A DNA stretch of 35,000 nt, taken from assembly GCA_012295275.1 (NCBI GenBank), contig CM022674.1, positions 13,287,364 through 13,322,363 on the forward strand, given 5' to 3'. Positions 1 through 31,689 of this stretch are shown piece by piece. This DNA is from Chrysomallon squamiferum (taxonomy: Eukaryota; Mollusca; Gastropoda; Neomphalida; Peltospiridae). Made by a program: the position numbers and the translations under genes. A model generated the notes under the pieces. That model had not been told where the DNA came from, searched no databases, and saw only the letters and a program-made list of their open reading frames with translations. Numbering within the stretch: the stretch's first letter is position 1; every line of letters starts with the position of its first letter.

Positions 1-41
1 TGATGTGTAAGAAATCTGGCTCTAACGTTTGTGTATAAACA

Positions 42-107
42 GACACACACACACTCACACATGTACAGACACACACACACACACACACACCTACAGACAC
101 ACAGACA
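42..107 (+). repeat. (AC)n microsatellite
   Basis: Interrupted AC/CA run with ACAG and CTCAC variants at the window start. The phrase TGATGTGTAAnAAATCTGG-TCTAAC appears at positions 1-28 and again near 134-160, flanking it. Confidence 0.85.
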
Positions 108-329
108 ATGTAACTATTTACTTGAGTGACTGCTGATGTGTAACAATCTGGATCTAACAGCAGAATGAGGCAGCAGAGACGAACCTGTCAGTTATTTCAC
201 TTACACTTCACACTCAAACCACCAACTGCAACACACATCGTCACAACAACAGTGTGCACTGCAGTCATAGCATGCACAGATGAAGAAGAATGAAGAAGAT
301 GCTTGATTTATGATGCATGTCCATCTGTT

Positions 330-705
330 CAACACAACATGAGATGATGAAAGCATGCGGTGTCCATGTCTTTGGTATGTTGTTAATTACAGTACAGTAC
401 TGGTCACTCTATGTCCAGTCATGGTAGAGAGGGGGAAAAAGTACTTAAGCTTATTTAGGTATAGTGACCATAGCTTGCTCTGAAGTTAATTTTGTTCAAG
501 GTTCAAGTGACCGTATCTAGATGATATGTAGGTACTAAAAATACAGTACTGGTCACTCTGTGTTCGGACATGGGAAAGATGAAGCATGTACTTGAGTGGT
601 GTCCAGATCTGCAGTATGTAGGTAATTAGAATACTGGTACTGGTCACTCAACGTCCAGTTTGTGGCAGGTATAGGAAAGAGTGTTGAAGCTTGTCAGATT
701 GTTCA
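330..705 (+). repeat. Degenerate tandem repeat with TACTGGTCACTC core
   Basis: TACTGGTCACTC occurs at 398, 547 and 638. Each copy is preceded by a GT(G)TCCA...TATGTnGnTAnTnA-like segment and followed by a GTCC or TTCGGACATGG-type segment and GAAAG/GAGAG purines. Spacings of 149 and 91 nt suggest a decayed array with an internal insertion. Confidence 0.7.
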
Positions 706-819
706 GTTACTGCAGTAATGTGTTAGTGATAGGAATGTTAACAGATAGCTGTGATTGTAGTTTTGATTCTGTGTTAGAAAAAAAAAAGTTATATGACAGA
801 AAATAAATATTAGTTGTGT

Positions 820-1092
820 TTGTTTGAATGTGTGAGTGTGCCTGTTTTGTGTGTGTGTGTGTGTGTCATTTTGTGTGTATGTGTGTGTGTGTGTGTGAAG
901 ATACATGCATGTATATATGTGTGTCTGTGTATCAGTGTGTCTGTGTGTATGTGTATTTATATGTAAATGTGTGCCAGTGTCTGTATGGTTAGTTATATGT
1001 GCATGTGCCAAGGTGTATATGCTGTACATTTATGTATGTGAGTTCTGCATGTGTTTATGAGTGTTTGTGTGTGTGTGTGTGTGTGTGTGTTA
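820..1092 (+). repeat. (GT)n-rich tract
   Basis: Interrupted TG runs at about 849-895 and 1065-1090 with TATG/TCTG variants. Translations of either strand here are low-complexity His/Thr or Cys/Val strings and are not genes. Confidence 0.9.
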
Positions 1093-1640
1093 TCTACAAG
1101 TGTATATATGCATGTTTTACTAGTATCACAGCATGGTACTTTGGTGTGTGTATTAAATTTCTTTTAGAGATAATCAGTGTATAACTATTCACATCTGCAG
1201 TCTACTTGAGCACTCAAACATGTGTACACAGTATCCTCAGACAGAGAGCTGTCTACTCACAGAAATAGCATCCTTCTTTGATGTTTTTATGAGCTGATTT
1301 CCCCTGAATAGCAGTCACTGATACACTTAGACCAGTTCTCTTCCACTCTTTCTACTGCACTGTGGAACCAACATACAGCTGTGTTTGTTTGTTTGTTTGT
1401 TTGGTGAAGTTGTTCTGTTGTGTTCTGTGATGAATTTAATTTTGATGTTATTTTTAATTAACAGTTTGTTTTTATCTGGGGTTTTTATATGTAATTTTCT
1501 AGTGTAGAAAATTTAAAAAAAAAAAATTAAAAATGGATGATTTATGGGTGTTTTTTTTATTTTAAACCTTAAGGTAAAGAAAGAAATAAAATAAAATAAA
1601 ATAACAACAAATTAAAAATAAAGATCACCACAGAAACAAC
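1093..1640. other. AT-rich non-coding stretch, nothing recognised
   Basis: Mostly unique sequence with a short (TTTG)n run near 1384-1401 and poly-A at about 1515. No exon with conserved protein content or good splice pairing was seen on either strand. Confidence 0.6.
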
Positions 1641-1645
1641 CACAT

Positions 1646-1648
1646 CAA

Positions 1649-1710
<62 letters not shown>

Positions 1711-1746
1711 TTAATAATAATAATAATAATAATATTAATAATAAGA
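1646..1746 (+). repeat. (AAT)n microsatellite
   Basis: About 100 nt of AAT triplets with single-base interruptions; on the other strand it reads as a spurious poly-Leu frame. Confidence 0.95.
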
Positions 1747-2059
1747 AGAATAATAAGAATAAATTATTAAATAAATAAAGAATTAAATTTAAACATGTTT
1801 TATACATTTCAATATCAGTGCTTTGTAATAGTTATTCAAAATTAATAACACTTACTATGCATTCAAAACCGATCTTATTTTATCTATGATTATATGATTT
1901 CATATTAAAGATGACAGAAGTAAAAGAAAGCTACTTCTGCTATAAACTGGGCTATTCCTTTTTACTTAGCAGAAATTTGTTTGTCATGAGCACCATCCCA
2001 CAGACAGCAAAACACACAATCCTTTGACAAGTCTGTTATGGTGCATCACTAGATAATCC

Positions 2060-2062
<3 letters not shown>

Positions 2063-2117
<55 letters not shown>

Positions 2118-2140
2118 GACACTCAAAACACAAAAACACA

Positions 2141-2167
<27 letters not shown>
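2063..2167 (+). repeat. (AC)n followed by poly-A
   Basis: A near-perfect AC run at 2063-2113 followed by CAAAACACA variants and a poly-A run at about 2141-2167. Confidence 0.95.
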
Positions 2168-2171
<4 letters not shown>

Positions 2172-2667
2172 AAAAAGAAGAAAAAGAGGAATTTCAGAGG
2201 ATTGAACTTACAACCTACAGGACAAGTTTGTTTTTTAAAGTACTTAGTATCAGCCAGAATTAAGTGTTAATTAATTATATATAATAAATGTTAGGTCTGC
2301 ATGCTTATAAAAAGTGGAGCACACACACACACACACATACATTGCCACAGATGAATGCACACAGGCGCACCAATATGCATGTGTGCATGCACACACACAC
2401 ATGCACATAGATTGTATGTATATGATAAAAGCCAAATATGAACCAACAAAATATTGCTAACTATGAAACCAGACACTGGAATGCTATGAAAGTCAGATGT
2501 GTTGGTTTCTTTCATTCTTGTTACTTGTTAGATAGAGGGAAATGTTAGAATAAATAAACAAATTTTTGATTTGTTTGTAATTGGCACTGTGACCTTGTAC
2601 ATCACAGATACCTGTTTAGTGTGTGGTTTATGGTGATTTTTGTGTATGCAAACATGTATGTGTGTTA
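2168..2667. other. Non-coding stretch with short AC runs
   Basis: Contains two short AC runs (2320-2336, 2390-2400) in otherwise unique AT-rich sequence. No gene recognised. Confidence 0.55.
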
Positions 2668-2892
2668 GAAAACAGAAAAGAAAAAGAGAGAGAGAGAGAT
2701 AAATAGAGACAGAGGCAGAGGAAGAGAAGGATAGAGAGAAAGGGAGAGAAGATGAAAGAAATGTAGAGAGTTTCAAAGAAAGGAGGAAGTTAGGAAAGGA
2801 AGAGAGAAGAAGAAAGTGGTAGGAGAGCAAGAAAGGGAGAGAGAGATAGAGGGAAGGAGACAGATGGGACAGGAGGAATGAAGGAAAATGAG
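2668..2892 (+). repeat. GA-rich purine tract
   Basis: About 225 nt that is overwhelmingly A and G (GAGAGA, GGAAGG, AGAAAG motifs) with scattered T and C. It could form triplex-type structure; the ORFs across it are low complexity. Confidence 0.8.
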
Positions 2893-3451
2893 AGCTGACA
2901 TGTTTGTATATATGTAATACAAAATAAACTAAGTCTCTGATTTCAAGTTAATATTCTAGGCTGGTGAATATCATGTGTTTATGTGTATTTGTGAATATGT
3001 GTGCTTGCATGTGTTTTCTCTCTGTGTGCGTGTGTGTGTGTGTGTGTGTGCAAGTGTTTTTTGTATATGTATTTGTACATAATATGTTTGTCTGTTTTTA
3101 TAACATATGTGCATGTTAAATAAATGAAAATATTATTCAATATACTTTACCATGGACAGTTTGTATCTTTACATAAATATTATTCGGAGTCTGGCTGGAA
3201 CTGGAAAAAACCCAGTGAGCACTTCTGAGGATAACTCCATCAATTTGTTACTTTTCATTTGGACTCTGTGTAGATACATAAACCATAATCCACTCTAGAA
3301 ATGTAACGGGAGAAAGAGATGTTTGTGTATGTTGTGAGGTATGTGTGTAGTTGTTTATTTGTCTATGTTCATAGGAAAGGAAAAAATGTTTTTTTGTAAA
3401 TAAACAACATTTTTATTTGGTAATAACTGGTGTTCTTTAGATAGGTATGTT

Positions 3452-3453
<2 letters not shown>
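2893..3453. other. Non-coding stretch, short GT run
   Basis: Contains a GT run at about 3026-3050 and unique AT-rich DNA (3110-3450). No exon identified. Confidence 0.55.
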
Positions 3454-3547
<94 letters not shown>

Positions 3548-3565
3548 TGTGTGTCTGTGTGTGTG
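3454..3565 (+). repeat. (GT)n microsatellite
   Basis: About 110 nt of GT dinucleotides with few TCTG/TTTG interruptions. Confidence 0.97.
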
Positions 3566-4341
3566 TATACATTTGAATGCAGTATTATACATTTAATGAT
3601 TATATGTCTCTGTGGATTTTTTATTTAACAAATTCCATTAATAAATATTCAGGATGGAGGGAAAATGCAACATAATAATAAATCATAAATTAAAATAAAT
3701 GAAGACACACACACACACACAAAGAAACACACTTTCAAAGTATACCTTTAACATTGCATATCACATTTTAGTAATACATGCATTGCATCATAACTCATGA
3801 CAAAATATACATAATGTATAACACATTCTAATTTACACTACAGAACATGCTATACAGCTACAAACAAAATACCAGTCATATTTACGTCATCACATACTAT
3901 AAACAACACAAAATATACTGCTATATATAGTATATATTACATAAAAACAACACTTGACAAGTATCTGTATATACAATATTTATACACACAGCATACAGTA
4001 CAGCTAATAAAGAAAAGAAAAATGGTTGTAAATTAAATATGATACAACTCCTAGGTATTCTGCCCAGTATATCATGTGGGAGTATAAACAAAGTATGAGA
4101 TACTGTCATGTATACTATGATGTATATCTCACTAGGGGAATATCTGACAAATGCACATGATGTTTAGTAATATTTTAGTAAGTTGTAAAGAGAGAGTAGT
4201 TTTGTGTTACTATGGAGTATTTTTCATGCTTGACTGCTTGTGATCTTTATTGTGATCTTTATCTGCTGTTTACGAGGTTTACAAAGTAAGAAATAGTGAT
4301 TTGGTGATTTCGTGTGAAGTGGTTTAGAGTAGTGACTGATG
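3566..4341. other. AT-rich non-coding stretch, nothing recognised
   Basis: Contains a short AC run (3706-3721) and ATA/TAC-rich unique sequence. Open frames are short with no recognisable domain. Confidence 0.55.
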
Positions 4342-4760
4342 GTGAAATAATAACAATAACAACAAAAATAGTAATAGTAACAATAGTAATAACAATAGTA
4401 GTAGTAGTAGTAATAACAATAACAGAAATAATGATGATAATAGTAATGACAGTAGTAATAGTAATAATATAATAATTAAAAAAGATGAAGAAGAATGATG
4501 ATGATGAAAAAAATGATAATAATAACAAAATAATGATAATGATAGTAGTAGTAATACTAGTAGCAATAATTACAGTAGTGATAATTATAACAATAATAAT
4601 AATAATAAAAAATGATAATGATTTAATAAAAATATAGTAATAATGATGGTGATGATGACAACAACAGCAACAACAACAACAACAGCAACAACAACAACAA
4701 CAACAACAAAAACTATAATAATAATAATAATAGCAGTAGAGTAATAATAATAAGAAGAAG
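4342..4760 (+). repeat. Imperfect trinucleotide array (AAT/AGT/AAC)
   Basis: About 420 nt drifting between AAT, AGT, ATG and AAC triplets, with (AAC)n at 4656-4708. Both reverse-strand frames through it are low complexity. Confidence 0.9.
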
Positions 4761-4939
4761 AAGAAAACTAAAAATAATGAGGGATGTTATTATTAAGCAG
4801 TAATTGACAGAGACTTCTGTTGGCAGATTTTGAAAATATTTTGGCCACGAACTGAAACATAAAATAAATATTGTTGAGATGTTGATTGCTTACTTTTAGC
4901 AGCAGTTTGTTCTAACACAGATAAATACTGACAGCATCA

Positions 4940-5160
4940 TAGTTTTTTTATTCTTTCTATTTTTCTGTCTTCCTTCTTTCTTTCCTTTTATTTTAATTGT
5001 CTATTTTTCTTTTTGATTTATCTTTCTTTCATTATTCCTTCTTTCTTTTTATTTTTCTTTCTATTTATTTTTCTTTCTTTCTTTTTCTTTCCTTCCTTTT
5101 GGTTTTTACTTTTATTTTCTTTATTTGTTTTTTTTCTTTTCTGATTTTCTTTTTGTTATA
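4940..5160 (+). repeat. CTTT/TTTC pyrimidine-rich tract
   Basis: Pyrimidine-rich, built on CTTTC and CTTTTTA words. Unique AT-rich sequence without a recognisable gene follows to 5535. Confidence 0.8.
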
Positions 5161-5537
5161 GTCATTAAATGAAGATTATTTCCCCTGCATTCCATTCTCT
5201 AGAAATTCTGATTATTTACTAATTCAGGTATAGGTAGATAACTGATTACAGGTGTCTTTATTCAGTGAAATGCAGGTGTTTTATTAAGACAAGCATATTT
5301 TGTAGGTGTTTTGTTTTGATTGATACTGGAAACTGTAATTTATTATTTATCAACGAATCTTGATGTAAATAAACAGACAGTGGTTGTGTTTTTATCTGGT
5401 TTATTCTTTAAGATAAGTTGATATAATTTTAACAGGTTGATGCTTGAATGAATTTTATTTATTTTTTATTTTTCTAAATTTATTTCAAGATGGTCTGAGA
5501 CAGGAATGTTTGTTACGTGGAAAACTTTCCTCAGTTT

Positions 5538-5542
5538 GTTTC

Positions 5543-5586
<44 letters not shown>

Positions 5587-5694
5587 CTCTTTCTCATTCT
5601 CTTTTTTTTTTTTTCTCTCTGTCTCAAATACATTCTCTCTCTCAATCTCTCTCATTCTCTCTTTTTTTCTCTTCTTCTCTCTCTCTCTCTCCCT

Positions 5695-5749
<55 letters not shown>

Positions 5750-5781
5750 CTCTCTCTCATTCTCTTTTTCTTTTCTCTTTG
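5538..5781 (+). repeat. (CT)n microsatellite block
   Basis: Two pure CT runs (about 5548-5582 and 5699-5745) joined by CTTTTTCTC variants. Translations in all frames are poly-Ser/Leu or Arg/Glu and are spurious. Confidence 0.95.
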
Positions 5782-5985
5782 AATTATAGATAAAAGATAT
5801 CAGGGTGATGAATGAAAAGATAAATGGACAGAAAGATTAAACTCTCTTACAGACAAGCAGAAAGAAAAATACACACTTAAACTTTAAATTATAGATAAAA
5901 GAAGATGGGTGACAAGGAAAACAAATGGACAGAAACATTAAATAGAGTTACAGACAAGCAGAAAGAAAAATGACAGATAAACAGA
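5782..5985 (+). repeat. 105-nt direct duplication
   Basis: Two diverged copies beginning AATTATAGATAAAAGA at 5782 and 5887. Both contain AAATGGACAGAAA-ATTAAA and ACAGACAAGCAGAAAGAAAAA. The second runs straight into the 30-nt minisatellite. Confidence 0.9.
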
Positions 5986-6230
5986 TGTTCACACACAAAG
6001 TGACAGTTACTGATGTTCACACAAAGGAAGAACATGTTCTGAAATAAGTGACTGTTACTGATGTTCATGTGTACAAAGTGACTTACTGATGTTCAGCTGT
6101 ACAAAGTGACTGTTACTGATGTTCAGGTGTACAAAGTGACTGTTACTGATGTTCAGGTGTTCAAAGTGACTGTTACTTATGTTCAGGTGTACAAAGTGAC
6201 TGTTACTGATGTTCAGGTGTACACACAGCA
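5983..6230 (+). repeat. 30-nt minisatellite
   Basis: Unit GTTACTGATGTTCAGGTGTA plus CAAAGTGACT, about six good copies from 6046 to 6224 and degenerate ones from 5983. One copy lacks three bases near 6082. On the minus strand the unit translates as a 10-residue HLNISNSHFV repeat, an arithmetic effect of the 30-nt period. Confidence 0.95.
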
Positions 6231-6880
<650 letters not shown>

Positions 6881-6942
6881 TCTGATAATAAAGGAAAAGA
6901 TATTCTTTAACTTAATGAATTTTTAATTAAATAAAAAATGAT

Positions 6943-6943
6943 T

Positions 6944-6974
<31 letters not shown>

Positions 6975-7172
6975 TACATACATACTCACAGACTAACACA
7001 ACACAGACACACAAATACACACACACACACACACACACAAACACATACATACATACATACTCACAGACACACACAGACACATTCACAAATAAACTCACAG
7101 ACTGACACATAACACAGACACACAAAAACACACACATACACACACAAATACATACACACACTCACACACACA
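6943..7172 (+). repeat. (AC)n / (TACA)n compound repeat
   Basis: AC runs with two TACATACATAC segments, each followed by TCACAGAC; the segment 6945-7030 is roughly repeated at 7021-7130, so the block is itself a decayed tandem duplication. Confidence 0.92.
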
Positions 7173-7726
7173 TGCACATATTCCAACAAAAGTGCTGTTT
7201 TTTTCTTTCATTTATTCTATCTAATATTACAACTATTACTCTATTTTTATTTCATTACCTGTACAAAAAACATTATTTAACAAGTAATCGCTATAACACC
7301 TGTCAACATTAAACTGCTACACCTGAGAAGAATCCAGTCAATAGTTTTTTTTTTTTTTTATTTGTTTTCGTCATTTAACTGTTTCTAAAAACATCTGAGC
7401 TATGTGTAAAGCCCCCACAAACAGATAGATAGCTAGTAAAAGCTGGTTATTTTTGGAAATATTTGTCTTGGCATGTGAATAATGGCTAACATTTTGTGTG
7501 AAAAGAATCCCATGCACACCTTTACAGTTCTCACTTTAACACTCAGGTGTAGCAAAGTTATAAACGTCGGAAGATAATTATTTTTCTGTTGTTTATTTTT
7601 AAACTTATTTAGTTAGAAGCAATTAATTAATTAATAATGATAATAATAAATAATAATTTCTTGAATTTTGATAGTTAAGGGTATCAAGATGAATTAATTT
7701 TTTTCATTTTTATGTTTATATTAATT
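7173..7726. other. AT-rich non-coding stretch, nothing recognised
   Basis: Unique sequence with poly-T at 7346 and TTAA/AAT runs at 7621-7660. No exon identified. Confidence 0.55.
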
Positions 7727-7855
7727 TATATTATATCACATTATATCATATTATATTATATTATATTATATTATAATATATTATATTGTATTACATTATA
7801 TTATATTATATTATATTATATATGTTGTATTGTATTGTATTGCATTATATCATAT
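7727..7855 (+). repeat. (TATAT)n pentanucleotide repeat
   Basis: ATTAT/TATAT five-base units with single substitutions (CACAT, CATAT, TGTAT). Confidence 0.9.
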
Positions 7856-8061
7856 TTATTTACTGTTGTTTGTTATTCTTAAGATTATTATTATTACAGT
7901 TGTTGTTATTGTTATTATTACAATTTATTTATTTATTTTTTATTTTATTTAAATTTTCCTCTTCAATAGTTATTTTATCAAAATCATCAATCAATTTTAT
8001 TTTATCATAAATAAATTATTATTTAATTGTTCATTTTAAATTTGAATTTATTTTAAAATTT

Positions 8062-8853
8062 AAGTATTAAAAAATGGTTAATTTTGATAGGTAATCTGGC
8101 AGTGCATTATTATAATGAGATTATTATTATTGTTGTTGTTGTTGGTATTATTATTTTTTTTTTTTTTTTTTTTTTTTGCTGACTAATCTTTTTAGTTTTA
8201 AAAATTATTTAGATGTATTTGCCAAAAATGTTAAATTTGTTTTTATTAATTAGAAACTGAATACAAATAATATTTTTTTTTTTTTTTAATTTGCCTGTTT
8301 ATTTTTAGTTTATTTAAAAGAAAAAGAAAATCACCTTCTCTTCTTTCAGTCTCAAGTAACCTGATATCTTTCTATTTTTTTTTAATTAAAAATTTATTAA
8401 GTTAAAAAAAAAAAAAATAATAATAAAAAAGTTTCACCTTTACTGTCAAGATTAGCAATAATGATTATTTTCAACAGATAACAGATTTTTAATTTTTTTT
8501 TTTTTTTTTTTTTTTTGCTGCAGGTGTTAAAAATATTAAATTTAATTTTTACTAATTAATGTTAAATAAAAAATAAAAAAAAAAAAAAAAAAATGACTTT
8601 CACCTTTATTTTCAGATTAGAAATATTATTTTTAACAGATAACACTTTTTTATTTCTACAGGTGTTAGAATTATTAAATTTAGTTCTATTTAGAAATTTC
8701 TTAAGTTAAAACAAAATTTTCACCTTTACTCTCTGACAGGTAATAATTTTTCATTATGTAACAAGGTGTGTTTTCCACAAAGATAAAACACTTTAATATT
8801 AGTTTTTAATTCAATTTTTGTAAGTTTATTCATTTTATATTTTAGTAGGATGG

Positions 8854-8884
<31 letters not shown>

Positions 8885-9135
8885 AAACATTTTTTTTTTT
8901 TACTTTTACTCAGAAGTGTAATAAAATCATTAACTTCAAAAGGTTTCTGCAGGTGTAAAATTACAGGTGGTTTTCCTTTTTTTTTCATTTTTAATTTTAA
9001 TTTTAAGTTATTTAATTTAGTTGTAGTTTATTCAAAAAAAAAAAAAAAAAAAAAAAATTAAATGTTTTTAAGAATCTCTTTTTCGTAGACATTGCAGTGA
9101 TTAATTTCAACAGGTGACTAGGCGTGTTCACTGCT
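8062..9135 (+). repeat. Degenerate array carrying poly-T and poly-A tracts
   Basis: Recurring pattern: (T)TTCACCTTTACT, a CAG, ATTATTTTCAACAGATAACA, poly-T, GCAGGTGTTAAAATTATTAAATTTA, then poly-A. The TTCACC-type start appears at about 8331, 8433, 8599 and 8719; weaker versions lie near 8900 and 9075. CAGGTGTTA and AACAGATAACA words recur in register. Poly-T runs (8155-8176, 8493-8516) and poly-A runs (8577-8593, 8856-8880, 9035-9057) alternate. Confidence 0.75.
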
Positions 9136-10056
<921 letters not shown>

Positions 10057-10311
10057 ATATAGGGTATGAAAGAGATAGATACAGATAAAGAGATGAAGAG
10101 AATGAAAGACAGAAAAGAGCAAATGAGATCATTTATCCAAAGACTAATTTATTCTTTCATTCATCCATCCATCCAATTCATTTATTCATTCATGCATTTA
10201 ATCACCCATACACATGTTTTTCACTGTCTTGTCTGAAGGACTGATTTCTGAGTTACAGTGTAAGTTATATAATTTTTCTAATGTTTTAATTTTTCTTTCT
10301 CTCTGTTACAG

Positions 10312-28420
<18,109 letters not shown>

Positions 28421-28828
28421 TTTTTCGATGTTTGGATGACATTCCTTTTATTGATTTGTTTTTTTAGTTTTTTTTTTAATCTGAATTATTTTGGATTACC
28501 ATGGAAACCAGGAGCACTGTTTCAATCTAGGATGGATATTACAAGAAAAAACAATTATTTTGATATTTCAGTTTAGTATATTTTTCAATATTATTAATTG
28601 TTCAGATTAATTTTCTAGAATATTCAAATTCTTAGGTTAATGAATGATATAGCCATCAGGTCTTTTTGTACAAAGAGGCAAAAAAACTATTAAAAAAAAC
28701 CAAAAAAAAACCCTGTTCTCTAATTTTGATAAAAAAAAACTAAATAGATTTGATTTACCTGTATATTAGAAAAAATAAACAAAAAAAAAAGAAGTAAAAA
28801 AGTAAATTTCTCATCCAGTGTTAGTATA

Positions 28829-29144
28829 GCTCATTTTGCTAGATAGGGTCACAGATTTTTAATTTTGATTAATTCATATAGAAAACATTTACTGTGATTA
28901 TGAAAAAAAAATGTGACCTTATCAGTCTCAATCTCAGCTCATTCTGATAAATAGAACATATGATATAGATATGATTTACATTTGGAAAAATAAAAATGTT
29001 ATTTATCTTCTTAATATCAATGCAACTCATTTTGGCAGACAGGGTCATATATTTTCACACTAATTTTCATTAAAACCTACATGGATAATGTTTACTGTAG
29101 AGCTTTAAAAAAATGAATAATAAATAAATAAATAAATAAATAAA

Positions 29145-29180
<36 letters not shown>

Positions 29181-29330
29181 TAATAATAGTAATAATAATA
29201 ATAATAATAAATAAATATTAACAGTAAGAATAATAAATAAATAAATAAATAAATAAATAATAATAGTAATAAATAAATAAAATAATAAAAAAATCAGTAC
29301 AGCTCATTTTAGCAGGTAGGGTCACACATA
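28829..29330 (+). repeat. Degenerate repeat with CTCATTTTG--AG-TAGGGTCA core
   Basis: Core at about 28829, 28937 (weaker), 29024 and 29302, with ATGTTTACTGT-like words after the first and third. Spacings are 108, 87 and 278 nt; the last interval contains a TAAA/AAT expansion (29107-29290) that accounts for most of the extra length. Confidence 0.75.
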
Positions 29331-29639
29331 CCTCACTGCATGATAATCAGATGGTTGTTTAGGAAATTTTCTATTCTTGCCTCTTATTTGTTGGAACTTG
29401 GAGAACCTGGGTTTCTTTATTTTTTCTGTTTTCACTACCAAACTATGCATGTCAGCACTCTTGAATAATTTATTTTTTAAAATTTATTTTATAAAGTATT
29501 ATTAGCTGTAGATCATTTTTACAAAGCGCCATTTTTAAATTTTACCCCCTTATTTTTTTTCTTCACATATTTACTCTTTTTGCTATTTTAACTTACATTT
29601 TTTTTTTAAAGTAATGTATTTAGTAAAGACAGATGATCA

Positions 29640-29665
29640 GGGACCCATGAATAGATATGGGTCCC
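29640..29665 (+). other. Perfect 9-bp hairpin in probable 3' UTR
   Basis: GGGACCCAT (29640-29648), an 8-nt loop GAATAGAT, then ATGGGTCCC (29657-29665). GC-rich arms in AT-rich surroundings make a stable stem in DNA or RNA. Confidence 0.85.
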
Positions 29666-31689
29666 ATAGGGCTGGAATCTGGGGCAGTTTTTTTGCTCCT
29701 TAAGGAATGTAGGAGCAGATACCTTCGTAGGAGCCCAGGAGGCAAATCCCAAAACCCAAAGGAGCATCAGAATTTTAGAAATTTCATGTTACCTGAACAG
29801 ATGGGTCTTTCTAAGAAACAGACAACTTGAAATGTCTAAATGTAGGTCTCTTTGGCAGAGATCAAAATCCAGGTTCATCTAATATATAAATTGTATAGTA
29901 ATTGGTTCCTCTATGGGTCTATTGGCATCTCAGTATTTTATGTTGAGTATCAACAGCATAAAATTAAGTAAACTATATTCTACTTTATTCATTCAATTAA
30001 TGGTTCAAAAGAAAATTTATAGTGGTAATTTTGGTCAAACTGTAGTGCTATTAAAATCACATTTTTCCAAATGATATAGAATGATATTTTTTGGTCTCAT
30101 TATGTATTTAATACTGTTATTACACACTGCTGATCTTGATAAACTGGTAAAAGTATTAACCATACTGACTGACATTGTATTTATTGATGTACTAGTTGAT
30201 ATGTAAAGGACAAAGAACAGAGTGGATTTTTAAAGTGTCGTTTATTAAAAACATGGTTTTCTGATCTGCTGCTTCTGAAGAGAAAATATTAATTTTGTCC
30301 TTTTTGTGTATTAAATTGTATTTTACTATTTATTTATTTATTTATTAATTTATTTTAGTAAATATTTATTATAATATATAATGTCTGAAAACTGTGTACT
30401 ACTGTGTCTATTGATTATTTGTTAAAATGAAATGTTAGTTAAGTAAAATTAAAAGAAAATATATTTTAAATATATTAACAGACTGAATGCTGCTTATTGA
30501 TCATTATATTGTGTAGTTTTAGTTGTGATATCATGAATATTATTAATTTTTAAAATGCTCAGTCCTAAAAAGGTAATAATATACAGTACATACATATATA
30601 TATGCATAACCCTGTCTTATCTGTTTTCAGTAATTAAAATTATTAACTATTATATTATTTCTCATTTTTAGCTTGAAATTACATTACTTAGTAAAATATT
30701 TAAAAGGTAATATCTGTTGTATATTAAATATATGTACTATATTGCATAGTAAGTCTTTCATTTTTTTTTTGTCCTATGGTAGAATACTTTCTGTTGTCAG
30801 TATTTTAATCCAGATGTATCAGTCAGTGAAATGTTGTAGATACATCTAAGAATGTATCCTTAACTCTGAGGATAAAGTCAGATTTCTCAAGGTATACACC
30901 CTGATATAAAATGGTCTGTATCTTCAACAAAAAGGGGGTTTTGTCTTCAATTTATCCACAAAACTCATAGGATTTAGTCCTTGGATTATGTCACTGATTC
31001 AGCTTAAAGCACAATACAGTTATTGTCATAAGATTCCCCCCTCCACCCCCAAATTTAACCATTACCAGTCAAAAATCTATTGTACCAGTATTTTAAATAA
31101 AATAAAAAATAAACACTTTCAGATTTTTACTCTTTTTATAGGGTTTTCAAATTCACAAAAAAAAGGAAGTATGCTTTGAAATAGTTAATATTAATAATGA
31201 CAGTGGGAGAGTATTGCCTTGTCTTAACCCAGTTTTTTTTAAATTTAGAATTCCATGTTGTTCACACATTTCTAGATGGTTACAAAATCTTGTGTCCAGT
31301 CTTTATGCAATCTGTTACTGTGTACATTAAATAAATCTGTAAGTTTATGTTGCTGAATCGTCATGGTAGATGTTACAGTTAATATTCACAGATGATAATT
31401 TTTGGCAGTTTCCAGATATCTGGTATTCATTGCTGTCAAAACAAAATAAAAACAATAAAGATAACAATAAAGATAACAATAAAATAAAAAATAAATAAAA
31501 ATAATAATAAAAAAAAAAAAAAAAAAAATAATATGAATATGAATATGAATAATGATGGTGAATAATTTAGAAAAATGCTATTCTATTGTTTAAGTTTCAA
31601 CATAGCTCATTTTTTTTTCTTGAGATCAAAATTATTTCCAGTTTTGAAAAATGGAGCTCATGTGTGAATGTTACTGTCCAATTAATTTA

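Noticed and set aside
5480-5520. GLRQECLL reading after a TTTCAAG acceptor-like site, resembling the missing GLRVSCLGL strand of KCNAB
   Set aside because: Only a handful of residues match, the LGLG end and a good donor are missing, and the phase needed to join exon 1 gives a wrong residue and one codon too few.
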